From NCBI RefSeq assembly GCF_000219585.1, contig NC_015731.1, positions 1,922,001 through 1,986,000 on the forward strand: DNA of 64,000 nt. The letters run 5' to 3'. The DNA is from Nitrosomonas sp. Is79A3 (GTDB lineage: Bacteria > Pseudomonadota > Gammaproteobacteria > Burkholderiales > Nitrosomonadaceae). Of this stretch, positions 28,188 to 37,606 are shown in pieces (position 1 is the stretch's first letter; each line of letters starts with the position of its first letter). The notes under the pieces were generated by a model. That model searched no databases and was not told the origin of the DNA. It saw nothing but the letters and a program-made list of their open reading frames with translations. Both the position numbers and the translations under genes were made by a program.

Positions 28188-28509
28188 ATGAAACGAACGG
28201 AATTTCTTCAGGAAACACGGAAGATGAGAATTGAAGAAGCCTATGAAGGTTGTAAAAGCGGGTGCCTTACGCATGCAGAAGCGGCTCTACTGCTTGGTGT
28301 ATGTGATCGCACATTTCGGCGTTATAGAAGCAAATATGACGAAGGCGGACTGGATGCGTTGATGGATAAGCGCCTGACTCAGGTCTCGCCTCGTTGTGCA
28401 CCCGTTGATGAAGTGATGCAGTTAACGGAACAATATCAAAGTCGTTATTCAGGTTGGAATGTCAAGCACTTCACGCATGGTATTGCAGGGATGGCGGTAC
28501 GCGTAGCTA
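28188..28509 (+). pseudogene. ISNCY-type transposase N-terminal fragment
   Basis: Encodes MRIEEAYEGCKSGCLTHAEA, LLLGVCDRTFRRYRSKYDEG and the PVDEVMQLTEQYQSRYSGWN segment of ISNCY transposases. One base appears lost at about 28470: the next frame continues HAWYCRDGGTRS as in relatives. IS5-type copy B then ends the gene. The downstream flank of copy B does not resume the ORF, so it was already truncated. Confidence 0.78.
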
Positions 28510-30034
28510 ATCGTCCCTGAAAAAGTATCAAACGACAGTTGTTCTGGAAAAGCTACCCGAGAAAACTGGCGCCTACTAAAATGCATGCCCTGGTAATTTA
28601 AATTTCCATCAAGGAATCCGATAAATTTGCAGTTTTCGCCATGGGAAAAAGAGCCAAAAAATGGCCAGCAGCCATTGTTTCAGATTCCAGGCGGCAGCAG
28701 CCATCAGCAGATTGATGCGATCGCCAATAGCGCCTTTCAGATAGTTCCTCGCCATTCGATAATCCGATTTCAGGTGGCCGATAATGGGTTCAATCGCGGC
28801 ACGCCTCCTGCACTGTTTCCGCTTCTTGTCTTTCTGGTATCGGGTATCTTTCTTGAGTCCTTTTCCGGGCAAAATGATCTGGGTTCCATTGACTTCACGT
28901 TTGCCGCGGTAGCCGCGATCGCATACGGCTTGCTTGGCTGCTTTCCCGCGCGAAATCTCAACATGACGCAGGATCTCTGGTAACGTATTGCTGTCATGCA
29001 GATTCTGTTCGTGACTGATTACGCCGACGATCAGATTACCTTTTGCGGTACTGGCGATCGATGCTTGGCTAGCGTACTCATATTGTTTGTGATCTTTCCC
29101 CTTGGCGACACAGTACACTTGCGGTTCGTGCAATGAGTAGATCTTGTTCTTATCGTTTTGCTGTTGCCGTAATACGCGCTCATACAATAGAAAGTCCCGT
29201 TGATAGCATTCAAACAGACAGTGTTGCGGTAATTCTCTCCTGAGTTCCCGTATCAATACACCTGCAATGGTTCTGAGCCGCTTTAATGCGCGTTTGGCCT
29301 TAGCTCTTTTCTTCACGTGCCGGTAGTGCCGAATATCCAGGCGCAGTGACTTCACTTCTTTGACGAAAGTGCGCCGCTGTGAAATGCCGTGGGCGGGGCC
29401 AATCTTGTTGAGGCGATTGATAATCTTGATCGCTAGTTTGCTATCCGTCGGGTACGTGATGTTCTTCTCATGCACAGTCGTGTCAACATGAACCACATCT
29501 TCCAGCGCTGATTCCCCATGCAAACCAACACTCATCCGGAAAATCCGCTCTACACCTTGCGCGCCTAGGCGCTTGCGAAAATGCACCAGCTCCGTACTAT
29601 GGCAAGGCAGCTTTTGCTGGAATTCTTTCATGCCGCAAAAAGCCTGGTAATAAGGATTGCGCTTCCACTGCAATACTATCGATTCGTCACTCAGATTCTC
29701 TAACTGCTTCAGTATCAATAATCCAACCATCAGCCGGATCGGCTTACTCGGCGCACCTGCCGCCGTCGTGTAATGGATGAAAAATGATTCCTCAAATTCT
29801 TGCCAGGGTATCGCTGATGCAAGCTTCAGCAACAAATCATTGGGATCAAGTTGCATCAACAAATCTGTTCCAAACAAATTCGGTTGATGAATCGTACTGC
29901 TATGTCTTAGCATTTTTAATCACCATTTCGACCAGAAAACACTTGGATATTTTAACATTTCCGGTCGTTATGAGCATTAAGAATCAGATCATTCAAGCAT
30001 AGTATCAAGTGCTTGTGGATATTTCAGGGTTGAC
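28510..30034 (-). mobile_element. IS5-type insertion sequence, copy B (1525 bp)
   Basis: Same length as copy A, opposite orientation, flanked by a 6-bp duplication TAGCTA (28504-28509 and 30035-30040). The terminal inverted repeats read CCCTGAAAAAG at the left and TTTCAGGGTTGAC at the right. The inserted site lies in an ISNCY remnant. Confidence 0.9.
28609..29913 (-). CDS. IS5-type DDE transposase, copy B
   Basis: Intact 434-aa transposase, about 98% identical to copy A, with the same triad (VHVDTTVHEKN, AVCDRGYRGK, AAIEPIIGHLK). Differences include NDLLLK for SDPLLK, FIHYTT for SIHYTA, and RHYRHV for RYYRHV. With copy A it forms a 12-kb inverted pair able to recombine. Confidence 0.93.
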   Translation of the reverse strand: MLRHSSTIHQPNLFGTDLLMQLDPNDLLLKLASAIPWQEFEESFFIHYTTAAGAPSKPIRLMVGLLILKQLENLSDESIVLQWKRNPYYQAFCGMKEFQQKLPCHSTELVHFRKRLGAQGVERIFRMSVGLHGESALEDVVHVDTTVHEKNITYPTDSKLAIKIINRLNKIGPAHGISQRRTFVKEVKSLRLDIRHYRHVKKRAKAKRALKRLRTIAGVLIRELRRELPQHCLFECYQRDFLLYERVLRQQQNDKNKIYSLHEPQVYCVAKGKDHKQYEYASQASIASTAKGNLIVGVISHEQNLHDSNTLPEILRHVEISRGKAAKQAVCDRGYRGKREVNGTQIILPGKGLKKDTRYQKDKKRKQCRRRAAIEPIIGHLKSDYRMARNYLKGAIGDRINLLMAAAAWNLKQWLLAIFWLFFPWRKLQIYRIP

Positions 30035-30067
30035 TAGCTAAAGGAATGAATGGGGCAACACAAGGCC

Positions 30068-30092
30068 AAAAAAAGGGAGCCAAAAGGCTCCC
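30068..30092 (-). terminator. Rho-independent terminator of the PEP-CTERM gene
   Basis: On the minus strand GGGAGCC-TTTT-GGCTCCC forms a perfect 7-bp stem followed by seven T residues. It lies 16 bp beyond the stop of the PEP-CTERM gene. Confidence 0.93.
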
Positions 30093-30107
30093 GTTCTGGA
30101 TAAAATA

Positions 30108-30731
30108 TCAGTATGAATAAAGGTCAGCTTCCTTTCTACGCCCCGCGATAAACCCAATTAAACCTAAACCAGCTAACAACATAGCATAGGTTTCTGGCTC
30201 CGGAACCGCTGTAACAACATTCGTAAATACAAACGTTTCATCGTTATAATCAAGATCTCCACCGCCATGCAGATCTTCAAATCCTACATACGTTCCAGTT
30301 GGAATGCCATGAACAACATCACCAGAAAATGAAGTTGAATAGACGTGATTAATTCCATCATTATTAAGTGATTTGTCTGAATATAATGTTTCTCCTGTGG
30401 AAAGCACATTCAATTGAAATGTAAGCACATCTCCTACGTGTACGGAGCTCAAGTTAACAAAATCTCCCATACTTGAAGTGTGATTGTTTAAAACCCCGGC
30501 AGCAGATTCAGGGGTTATTACACCATTCACCAGTAATGACAAAGTGTTAGTATATCCGGCTGATTCATCATAAAAATAAGCACCAATGCTACCCGTAGCT
30601 GTTGCAGTGAAGGTGTAGAGATTTATATTCTCAGTTCCGAAATTTGGATGTGGAATTGCATCTGCCTTGGCATTCGATATTGATAGTAAGGCCCAAAAGA
30701 GTATTATCAATCGAATTGGATTTCTCATCAC
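30108..30731 (-). CDS. PEP-CTERM sorting-domain exported protein
   Basis: A 207-aa secreted protein with an N-terminal signal peptide (about 1-24) and a C-terminal sorting tag: VPEPETYAMLLAGLGLIGFI followed by the basic AGRRK. Exosortase recognises VPEP, cleaves, and routes the protein to the exopolysaccharide-rich surface. The mid region is beta-rich with an acidic, calcium-loop-like GGGDLDYNDETFVF segment as in DUF4114-type domains. No exosortase gene is in the window, so it must be elsewhere. The gene is monocistronic with its own terminator. Confidence 0.93.
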   Translation of the reverse strand: MMRNPIRLIILFWALLSISNAKADAIPHPNFGTENINLYTFTATATGSIGAYFYDESAGYTNTLSLLVNGVITPESAAGVLNNHTSSMGDFVNLSSVHVGDVLTFQLNVLSTGETLYSDKSLNNDGINHVYSTSFSGDVVHGIPTGTYVGFEDLHGGGDLDYNDETFVFTNVVTAVPEPETYAMLLAGLGLIGFIAGRRKEADLYSY

Positions 30732-31148
30732 TGAACTCCAGAATTGAATTTTGTTACGAATAAATTATGCAACTATCTGTTACACAATGGAGTTGCATAT
30801 GCTATAGAGGTGCATATCGAATTCATAGAGAGATATGTCATGAAATCGGTAGTAAGGATGTCCTTCAATATACTAATTCATAAACTACTTTATATTCGAC
30901 TTCTCGCTAAATGAAACGGAGTTCTCAATTTTCTTCGTTATATTTCAACAATATTAAACAGTGCGTTTTGGAAAACCGTTTAGCAATAAAGGGAAGTAAG
31001 GGTAAAGATAACCCGTGCTAGGTGCTAGGGATCGGGCAGCATGCCCTCTTTCGGGTGCATATCCTTTGCGCCGGATGGTAACGTAATTCAGATACGCATA
31101 AAAAGAAGCGACTGAGTCATTTAGGCGTTATTTTTATCAGAAACTAAA
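30732..31148. other. Intergenic region, 417 bp
   Basis: AT-rich upstream of the PEP-CTERM gene. The part near 31000-31090 is locally GC-richer, with short self-complementary pieces (GGGCAGCATGCCC, 31033-31045) that could be a structured leader or remnant. No gene or clear promoter is assigned. Confidence 0.4.
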
Positions 31149-31505
31149 CTATTTAATCTCTGCCGCCATGGATCGATGAGAATTCGCCATATCCAGATTA
31201 GCCTTCACAGCTTGTTCGTATAAATTAATTAAGCTTTTACATTGGGATTGCAATGCTAACCCCTCTTTTCCATAGTTAAAAGTTACTGTTCCATATGATT
31301 CAAGCATTTTCTTTTGTTCTTTTATTTTTGACTGCATTTCCCTGGCCACATCTTCATAATGCTTCGCAAGTGATTCATGATCGCAACGAGTTGTAGCTTT
31401 AAGAATAGCTTCCGGCGTATCTCTCGGAATACGATTAGTCTGTGCGCATGAAGTAAGAAAACCCAATAAGCCAAAAACAATCAATAGTTGAATAGTAATT
31501 CTCAC
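31149..31505 (-). CDS. Small outer-surface lipoprotein
   Basis: GTG 31505 is chosen because it is preceded by an AAGGGA ribosome site and starts a classical lipoprotein signal: VRITIQLLIVFGLLGFLTSC, lipobox LTSC. An upstream frame extension to 31571 lacks such signals. The mature part, about 100 aa, is helical with a coiled coil (DVAREMQSKIKEQKKMLES) and a second Cys in a Q-S-Q-C-K segment. Similar small lipoproteins are common and uncharacterised. Confidence 0.72.
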   Translation of the reverse strand: MRITIQLLIVFGLLGFLTSCAQTNRIPRDTPEAILKATTRCDHESLAKHYEDVAREMQSKIKEQKKMLESYGTVTFNYGKEGLALQSQCKSLINLYEQAVKANLDMANSHRSMAAEIK

Positions 31506-31571
31506 AGCATGTCCCTTGTCTATAGCCAATAAATGCCCTAAAAGAAATAGTACTATAATATTATTATTCAC

Positions 31572-32044
31572 ATTATGAAATCGCGCTTCCTCAAGTAAAT
31601 AATCAATCAGAACCGTTTGGCAATAATGAAAAATCGGGATAAAGCTAAACCGGATTCAGGAAGGAATTTGAATCACAGAGAATTGAAGGTAAAGAATTAA
31701 GTGTTCTTTGTAATTAATTGATGATATTTAACTATTTTAATAACACTCGTTTTTATTTTTACACAAACTCCCCTTCTTCTCTTTTATGATCGTTTTTTAG
31801 CCTAACCAATTTGGGCAAAAAGCAAACAGTTGTCCTAAGGAACTATCAGGCGCTCAGGTGACAAGCCATAGCAAATGCGCGTAGAGGATTAGAAGGTATG
31901 TGAGCCTCCACAATACGATCATTTAGCAGGGAATATAGTGTGTTCTGAAGCTTTACGTCTCGAAATCACAAAAATCTGGCCTCACTTCTTCCCCATAATT
32001 CGTTATGATCGCTCGAGTCCGGCAGACACCAGTTGAATAGCTAA
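31572..32044. other. Intergenic region, about 470 bp
   Basis: AT-rich, with stops in all frames. I see no gene, convincing hairpin or repeat. Confidence 0.5.
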
Positions 32045-32539
32045 TTAGAGATGGCGTTGATAGCGTCCAATTAATTCACCCTGACCAATGATATGGCCTT
32101 GCATAGCCTTTTCAAGTGCAGCTTTGTTTGGATGCTGCAGATCTGGCAGTACGGTGTCCAATGCGTGCAGCTTATGATAATAACGGTGACTGCCTATTGG
32201 CGGGCATGGACCACCGTAGCCTGCGCGCTTCCAGTCATTAATTCCTTGCAAAGTGCCTGACGGGAGATTTTTTTCTGAAATACCTTCAGCCAAACCGTTA
32301 GCGCTGGGAGGGATGTTATACAGTACCCAGTGTACCCAAGTCATTTTAGGCGCAGATGGATCCGGGGCATCCGGATCATCAACGATTAGCACCAGGCTTT
32401 TGGTGCCATCAGGAATACCTGTCCAGTGAAGTGCCGGTGAAATATCTATTCCATCACAAGTATAATGAGATGGAATAGAGTCATTATGAGAAAAAGATGG
32501 CGATGTGAGAGTCAGAACGGTCAGAATCAAAGCAGCCAT
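32045..32539 (-). CDS. YbhB/YbcL family Raf-kinase-inhibitor-like protein, exported
   Basis: A 164-aa PEBP-fold protein with a cleavable N-terminal signal (MAALILTVLTLTSPSFS). Family hallmarks are HYTCDGIDISPALHW, LIVDDPDAPDP, MTWVHWVLYNIP and GPCPPIGSHRYYHKLHALD, which form the anion-binding pocket. It has a good ribosome site, AAAGGAGAG, ahead of ATG. Bacterial members are periplasmic or cytosolic with no settled function. Monocistronic. Confidence 0.93.
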   Translation of the reverse strand: MAALILTVLTLTSPSFSHNDSIPSHYTCDGIDISPALHWTGIPDGTKSLVLIVDDPDAPDPSAPKMTWVHWVLYNIPPSANGLAEGISEKNLPSGTLQGINDWKRAGYGGPCPPIGSHRYYHKLHALDTVLPDLQHPNKAALEKAMQGHIIGQGELIGRYQRHL

Positions 32540-32700
32540 GATTTTATTCTCTCCTTTAAAATGATCGAATACCGCCCTATTCTTTTATCATAAAAAAAAG
32601 AGCTTCGTAAAGTTTTTTCTTTTTATGGCAATAACTTCCGTCTCACTATTTATGCGTGTATCCTCATGTCTAACATATAAAAAAATGTAGGGGTGATACT

Positions 32701-33351
32701 ATGAATACCTTTACCAAGCTGGTACTGGGCATGATGGGACGGTTGCGAGCAAAACCTGCAAAAGGTGATGCGGCAACTTCGATTTTACTACCGCCACCTG
32801 AGAAACATGGCGGCCTTCCATTGATGGAGGCACTCGCCATACGCCATTCTTCCCGTGATTTTGCACCTGATCCGCTGTCTATGCAGTTACTTTCAAATCT
32901 TCTGTGGTCAGCTTATGGGATTAATCGCACGGATGGCGGACGCACGGCGCCTTCTGCATTGAATGCTCAAGAAATTGATGTGTTCCTCGCGTTACCTTCG
33001 GGAGCATACCGCTATGATGCTGCAGTAAATGAATTGCATCTGGTGGCGGCAAGTGACTTGAGGCGCATTACGGGTTATCAAGATTTTGTCGATGAAGCAC
33101 CACTGGATCTGGTGTATGTGGCCGATTACACAAGAATGAATCTAGTGCCGGTAGGACAACGAGAATCCTATGCCGCTGTCGCAGCGGGTGCTATTACCCA
33201 GAATGTATACTTATTCGCTGCCAGCAATGGTTTAGCTACAGTAATTCGCGCCTGGATCGATCGCGTTGCGATTGCCGATGCACTTGGATTGACGCACGAT
33301 CAACAGGTATTGCTATCACAAACAGTCGGGTACACAAGAACAATGACATAA
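32701..33351 (+). CDS. Nitroreductase-family (SagB-type) flavoprotein
   Basis: A 216-aa FMN-dependent oxidoreductase fold. FMN-binding RHSSRDF is near residue 50. SALNAQEIDVFLALPSG and the late AAGAITQNVYLFAASNGL segment resemble the SagB/ThcOx dehydrogenase branch of nitroreductases. No peptide-modification partner genes adjoin it, so a natural-product role is unlikely. The N-terminal 20 residues are basic and hydrophobic and could be a weak export signal. Confidence 0.87.
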   Translation: MNTFTKLVLGMMGRLRAKPAKGDAATSILLPPPEKHGGLPLMEALAIRHSSRDFAPDPLSMQLLSNLLWSAYGINRTDGGRTAPSALNAQEIDVFLALPSGAYRYDAAVNELHLVAASDLRRITGYQDFVDEAPLDLVYVADYTRMNLVPVGQRESYAAVAAGAITQNVYLFAASNGLATVIRAWIDRVAIADALGLTHDQQVLLSQTVGYTRTMT

Positions 33352-33470
33352 TAGCCGGGCTGGCAATTTTGATCGCTGGTTAGATGACAAAGAAGCCTGA
33401 TGACAGATTAGATAATTCCGCTCTAAAAAAGTAATAATCATCAAAAAAAGCGGAAACTGAGCAGTTAATC

Positions 33471-33887
33471 ATGTTGAGAATATCAGACAATCTGGCAATA
33501 CCCTTAGGTGAGATCGAAATCCAGGCGATACGTTCACAGGGTTCCGGTGGACAAAATGTAAACAAAGTATCGACTGCGATTCATTTGCGTTTCGATATAA
33601 AAGCTTCATCACTACCAGAAATATACAAAGAAAGATTATTGTATTCAAATGATAGTCGAATCTCTAGTGAAGGCGTTGTTATTATCAAGGCGCAGCGGTA
33701 TCGCAGTCAGATTAAGAACAAAGAAGATGCACTCAATCGCTTATTGGAGATTATCAAGAGTGTCACTATCCAGGTGAAGCCGCGGGAACCCACTAAGCCA
33801 ACCAGAGCTTCTAAGACAAAGCGTTTGGAAGGCAAAGCGATTCAGAGTCGCAGAAAATCGTTGCGCGGCAAGGTTGAAGAAGAGTAA
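33471..33887 (+). CDS. arfB: Alternative ribosome-rescue factor / peptidyl-tRNA hydrolase ArfB
   Basis: Hydrolyses peptidyl-tRNA on stalled ribosomes. The release-factor-like domain carries the catalytic GGQ (residues 26-28 in [15 protein letters not shown]). A basic C-terminal tail rich in Lys and Arg ([20 protein letters not shown]) enters the empty mRNA channel. The 138-aa length is typical. Monocistronic on the plus strand. Confidence 0.95.
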   Translation: MLRISDNLAIPLGEIEIQAIRSQGSGGQNVNKVSTAIHLRFDIKASSLPEIYKERLLYSNDSRISSEGVVIIKAQRYRSQIKNKEDALNRLLEIIKSVTIQVKPREPTKPTRASKTKRLEGKAIQSRRKSLRGKVEEE

Positions 33888-34079
33888 TAATATTTTAAAT
33901 TGCAGCGGTCCCATGGATACTGCCCGCATAAATTATTTTTTCGCCAAGTCACGGAACCCGCTATTTAACCGGATTGGCCCCGGCAAAGCTAATAAATTAA
34001 TTTTTCACTAAAACGAATTCGAAATTGTCAGCTCGCATCGATTCGCATGACTTAATTTTGTGAGGTATTTAAAATTACT

Positions 34080-34673
34080 ATGGATATCGCAACAAACGAA
34101 AAAATAATAGTTGCGACCAAACTGTGGTTGGAGCGTGCCGTCATCGGCCTCAATCTGTGCCCGTTCGCGAAGGCCGTACACGTGAAAAATCAGATAAGCT
34201 ATAGGGTGAGCAGTGCAACCACACATGAGGATTTGCTAAATGACATGATGCACGCACTGGAAATATTGGCTGAAACATCAGCAGAAAATATCGACACAAC
34301 CTTGCTGGTTCATCCCTATGTACTCATTGATTTTCTCGACTACAACGATTTTCTCGATGTGGTCGATTCGGCGCTGGAAGGCATGGGTTTAGAAAATGTG
34401 TTGCAAGTCGCCAGTTTTCACCCGCAGTACCAATTTGCCGGGACGCAACCGGATGATATCGAAAACTATACCAACCGGTCGCCGTATCCTATGATGCATC
34501 TGCTGCGCGAAGCCAGTGTCATGCGGGCGGTGTTGGCTTTCCCAGAGGCTGGGAAAATATTCGATAAGAACATTGCGACATTGCGCGATTTGGGTCACGC
34601 AGGTTGGAATGATTTGGGGCTGGTTAAGATCAACCCTCCTTTGGAGAATGAATCAATGCGCAAAGAGCTATAA
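34080..34673 (+). CDS. DUF1415 family protein
   Basis: A 197-aa cytosolic protein recognised by ERAVIGLNLCPFAKAV near the N-terminus, HPYVLIDFLDYNDFLDVVD in the middle, and FHPQYQFAGTQPDDIENYTN with PYPMMHLLREASVMRA later. Its conserved Cys, His and Asp residues suggest a metal or nucleotide site, but no function is established. It is followed after 2 bp by the srkA-like gene, so they are probably cotranscribed. Confidence 0.92.
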   Translation: MDIATNEKIIVATKLWLERAVIGLNLCPFAKAVHVKNQISYRVSSATTHEDLLNDMMHALEILAETSAENIDTTLLVHPYVLIDFLDYNDFLDVVDSALEGMGLENVLQVASFHPQYQFAGTQPDDIENYTNRSPYPMMHLLREASVMRAVLAFPEAGKIFDKNIATLRDLGHAGWNDLGLVKINPPLENESMRKEL

Positions 34674-34675
34674 CA

Positions 34676-35656
34676 GTGACGCTAGCTTTCTCTTTACTTA
34701 CCCCCGATTGCGTCATGAACGCGCTGGATAGCCTGGGATGCCACAGTGATGGCCGATTGTTAGCACTGAACAGCTATGAGAACCGCGTCTATCAGGTTGG
34801 CATGGAAGAAGGCTTGCCGCTGGTAGCAAAATTTTATCGGTCAGGGCGTTGGACAAATGAAGCCATACTTGAAGAACACGCTTTCGTGCAGGAATTGGCC
34901 GAGCGCGAGATTCCTGTGGTACCTGCATTGGTGTTGGGTGGAAAAACACTGCACACTTTCGAAGGATTCCGCTTTGCCGTTTTTCCCAAACACGGCGGAC
35001 GTGCGCCAGAATTTGAAGACCGGAACACACTGGAATGGATAGGGCGTTTTTTGGGTCGTATCCACGCCATTGGCGCACTTAAGCCGTTCCAGCATCGCCC
35101 CACACTGGATATAGCGAGCTTCGGTGTAGAGCCGCTTGATTTTTTACTGACAAATAATTTTATCCCGGCTGATCTTAAAACTGCCTATCGTAGCGTAGCA
35201 GAGCAAGCACTGGCTGGCGTGCGTCTTTGCTTTGAACGTGCCGGCAACCATATAAACGCATTGCGTCTGCATGGCGATTGTCATGCGGGCAATGTGCTGT
35301 GGACGGATAGCGGCCCGCACTTCGTAGATTTTGACGATAGCCGCATGGGCCCTTCTGTGCAGGATTTGTGGATGTTGTTGTCGGGTGAGCGTACAGATAT
35401 GGTGCGGCAGTTAAATGACGTGCTATCGGGGTATGAAGACTTTTACGATTTTGATTCAAATGAAGTGCATCTGATCGAAGCCCTACGCACCTTGCGCCTG
35501 ATTCATTATTCTGCCTGGCTGGCACAACGATGGGACGACCCAGCCTTCAAACAAGCTTTCCCGTGGTTTAATACGCAGCTCTATTGGCAAGAGCGCTTAC
35601 TGGAATTACGCGAACAGATCGCGCTGATGGACGAGCCGCCGCTAGGACTGGTTTGA
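34676..35656 (+). CDS. srkA: Stress-response kinase A (SrkA/YihE-like)
   Basis: Ser/Thr protein kinase with a choline-kinase-like (APH) fold, known in E. coli to counter MazF-dependent death. It starts at GTG 34676, two bases after the preceding stop. Motifs: ATP-binding Lys in LVAKFYRSGRWTNEAI, catalytic loop LHGDCHAGNVLW, metal-binding HFVDFDDSRMGP. The 326-aa length matches the E. coli protein. Confidence 0.92.
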   Translation: MTLAFSLLTPDCVMNALDSLGCHSDGRLLALNSYENRVYQVGMEEGLPLVAKFYRSGRWTNEAILEEHAFVQELAEREIPVVPALVLGGKTLHTFEGFRFAVFPKHGGRAPEFEDRNTLEWIGRFLGRIHAIGALKPFQHRPTLDIASFGVEPLDFLLTNNFIPADLKTAYRSVAEQALAGVRLCFERAGNHINALRLHGDCHAGNVLWTDSGPHFVDFDDSRMGPSVQDLWMLLSGERTDMVRQLNDVLSGYEDFYDFDSNEVHLIEALRTLRLIHYSAWLAQRWDDPAFKQAFPWFNTQLYWQERLLELREQIALMDEPPLGLV

Positions 35657-36006
35657 TTGATATTTTGCTAAGGTTTCAAGTTTCTCCAATCGATTCGAAA
35701 TGCTCATGAGAGAGGGATTCATATCATCGTCTGAAATCAACTATCCATGAGCATCTGGTTTTTTGTGAAGTAAAAGTTACTCACATTTTGAAATGTACCT
35801 CCGCTTTTCCGGAGTTTTCTGGAGTCCATACAGAGGAACAACAGGCAATTAAAACCCGATACATGAGCGGGTTAATTTTTGTTTCTGTTGCATAGCTTGT
35901 GCTTCTTGCACAATAAAAAGTCTTATTCAAGAAATCATACTTTCTCAATGTATCGGGATTGCTTGATCCAATAGCATCAGGTGAAACCCTGCTCAGTTCC
36001 AGAACT
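35657..36006. other. Left junction region of the integrated island
   Basis: This 350-bp gap separates the core-type srkA gene from the island genes. It contains GTTACTCACATTT at about 35767-35779, which recurs upstream of the integrase near 42621, and a terminator-like hairpin. The left attachment site should lie here, but I could not pin it to a base. Confidence 0.45.
35853..35880 (+). terminator. Terminator-like hairpin at island left end
   Basis: AACCCG (35853-35858) pairs with CGGGTT (35868-35873), followed by AATTTTT. It could end the DUF1415-srkA transcript. A similar CCCGC...GCGGG hairpin lies just inside the right end near 42661. Confidence 0.7.
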
Positions 36007-37161
36007 TTAAACGCTGCTGATAGCCTTTCCTTCGCTTAACAAAAGAGCATCTTCAGTTATTGATAAATCCCCAGTAATATATTTTTTCATAACTATCATT
36101 ACTTCATTCAAGTGGTATTCCTTTTTGGAGAGGATATATTTCTGAAGATCTTTAGCTATTTCATTTTCTTTATCAATGAAGTCCGTTTTTACTAGATCCT
36201 TTAATATTGCTTCTTTTATAGATTCAAGCGATTTGGTTTTTGTTAGGTTTTGAGAAAATATGTGATATCCATGATCGTGAATTGGATTACCTTTAGGTGT
36301 AACGCCATATTGCAGTCCTTTATTGGAATTAAACGGGGATATGCCTAATTCACTAAAATATTTGTCGCTTTCAACTGACGTATCCGCCATATTTATACAG
36401 CTTTTAAGCATATCCTCTTGAGATTCGATAATTTCACAGATTTCCCAGGCTGAGAAAAGTACTGCTAGTTCATATTTTTTCTCTTTTCTAAAGAAAATCT
36501 TTATTTGTTTCGCTATCGTCGACTCATTGAAATTGTCTTTATTTTGTATACGTATTTCATCCAAAGCTTTCCAGCCCTCATCGCTCTTACCTGCTAACTG
36601 CAGGTACATAGGCAATCTTAAATAATCTTGAATCATTAATTCTTCGGATCCGTTTGCCGAATACGCCTCTTTCAGCTTCTCACAAGCCTCGTCATATCTT
36701 TTTTCTTTCTTTAGTTGGGTGGCTTCTTTGAGTAAATCTCTGGCCCTGTGGATCTCCTTAGCATCCAAATTAAAATAACCGGCGGTCAAAAATTCCTGAT
36801 TCAAATCAGATATCGATTTTTCTACTTTTGAAGTAGCGGTAAGAGTTATGAAAGGGTACTCGTTTGCATATTGTTTTAACTGGTGGAGATTGTCGCTGGC
36901 TACTCTCAAACGGGAGATTTTTGTACTTGGATTCTTTGAGTTATTAGAGATTTGGAGTGACTCATTGATAATGTCAACCATTCTTTGCGCACACTGAATT
37001 ATTACTTGTTTGTCTTTATTTGAGAAATTCAGAGGCTTGGTGATGGGGACCTGCTCGACATTGCTTGCTTGTTTAAATGGGTTTTTAAAATTGTCTGTAA
37101 TAATTAAGAAAATTACATAAGCGCCAAAAAAAACCAAAATAAAAACTAGAAGTTCCATCAT
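36007..37161 (-). CDS. Membrane-anchored helical-repeat protein, island cargo
   Basis: A 384-aa protein not recognised as a named family. One N-terminal transmembrane helix (about 3-23, ELLVFILVFFGAYVIFLIIT) is followed by a cytosolic part rich in helices. TPR-like pairing is visible in ARDLLKEATQLKKEKRYDEA and AYSANGSEELMIQDYLRLPM (about 135-215). Another notable stretch is GVTPKGNPIHDHGYHIFSQN. It is the last gene of the island, distal to the integrase, where accessory or defence cargo often sits. Its codon composition is more AT-rich than the replication genes of the island. Confidence 0.6.
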   Translation of the reverse strand: MMELLVFILVFFGAYVIFLIITDNFKNPFKQASNVEQVPITKPLNFSNKDKQVIIQCAQRMVDIINESLQISNNSKNPSTKISRLRVASDNLHQLKQYANEYPFITLTATSKVEKSISDLNQEFLTAGYFNLDAKEIHRARDLLKEATQLKKEKRYDEACEKLKEAYSANGSEELMIQDYLRLPMYLQLAGKSDEGWKALDEIRIQNKDNFNESTIAKQIKIFFRKEKKYELAVLFSAWEICEIIESQEDMLKSCINMADTSVESDKYFSELGISPFNSNKGLQYGVTPKGNPIHDHGYHIFSQNLTKTKSLESIKEAILKDLVKTDFIDKENEIAKDLQKYILSKKEYHLNEVMIVMKKYITGDLSITEDALLLSEGKAISSV

Positions 37162-37290
37162 TTACCCCATTTTTACTAAAGTTCATTATACGCCACTCGG
37201 ATGTTTAGGCATCTTAGAAAGCATCTGGCCAGCTTTTCATCCCGCCGCATATCCTGCGACCATCAATCATATAACAACAAATTCAATAAT

Positions 37291-37432
37291 ACGCGCATTG
37301 GTTGGCAATTTAAAACCATGCTGTTGCAATCGGGTTGCAAGGGATTTAGTCATTGTTTACGCGCGCGTATTGGTCTCAAAACCCTTTGTGATAAGGTTGC
37401 GATCGGGCTTCAAGAAACTTAGTCATTGTTTA
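37291..37432. repeat. Two imperfect direct repeats of about 71 bp
   Basis: Unit 1 (about 37291-37359) and unit 2 (about 37360-37432) align throughout: ACGCGCATTGG with ACGCGCGTATTGG, then TTGCAATCGGG with TTGCGATCGGG, and both end TTAGTCATTGTTTA. They lie between the cargo gene and the small-ORF operon, overlapping the 3' end of the latter. Candidate replication or binding site, or a duplication. Confidence 0.75.
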
Positions 37433-37606
37433 GTCAGGCAAATAATCAGCCAACTGCACAAGCGCTATGGACAAATCTTTTGGCTTACTCGGTTCTGGTA
37501 ATTCTTGTTCTCTGGCCAACTTGCACGCCAGTTCGTGGAAAGCTTTAATTACCGGGTCTGAATGCTTTGTTTCAAGCTTGGCTATCCGTGTTTCAAGATT
37601 TTTCAC
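37430..37606 (-). CDS. Small coiled-coil island protein
   Basis: The GTG at 37606 has a perfect GGAGGAG site four bases upstream and overlaps the end of the preceding gene by 14 bases, so it is favoured over the longer frame from 37645. The 58-aa product starts VKNLETRIAKLETKHSDPVI, a short coiled coil, then LACKLAREQELPEPSKPKDL. Function unknown; translationally coupled to the gene before it. Confidence 0.62.
   Translation of the reverse strand: MKNLETRIAKLETKHSDPVIKAFHELACKLAREQELPEPSKPKDLSIALVQLADYLPD

Noticed and set aside
28627..28983. 118-codon frame opposite the IS5-type transposase (also in copy A)
   Set aside because: Repeats in both copies only because the transposase is duplicated; antisense shadow.
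37291..37432. CRISPR array
   Set aside because: Only two imperfect units of about 71 bp without spacer-repeat alternation and no cas genes nearby.
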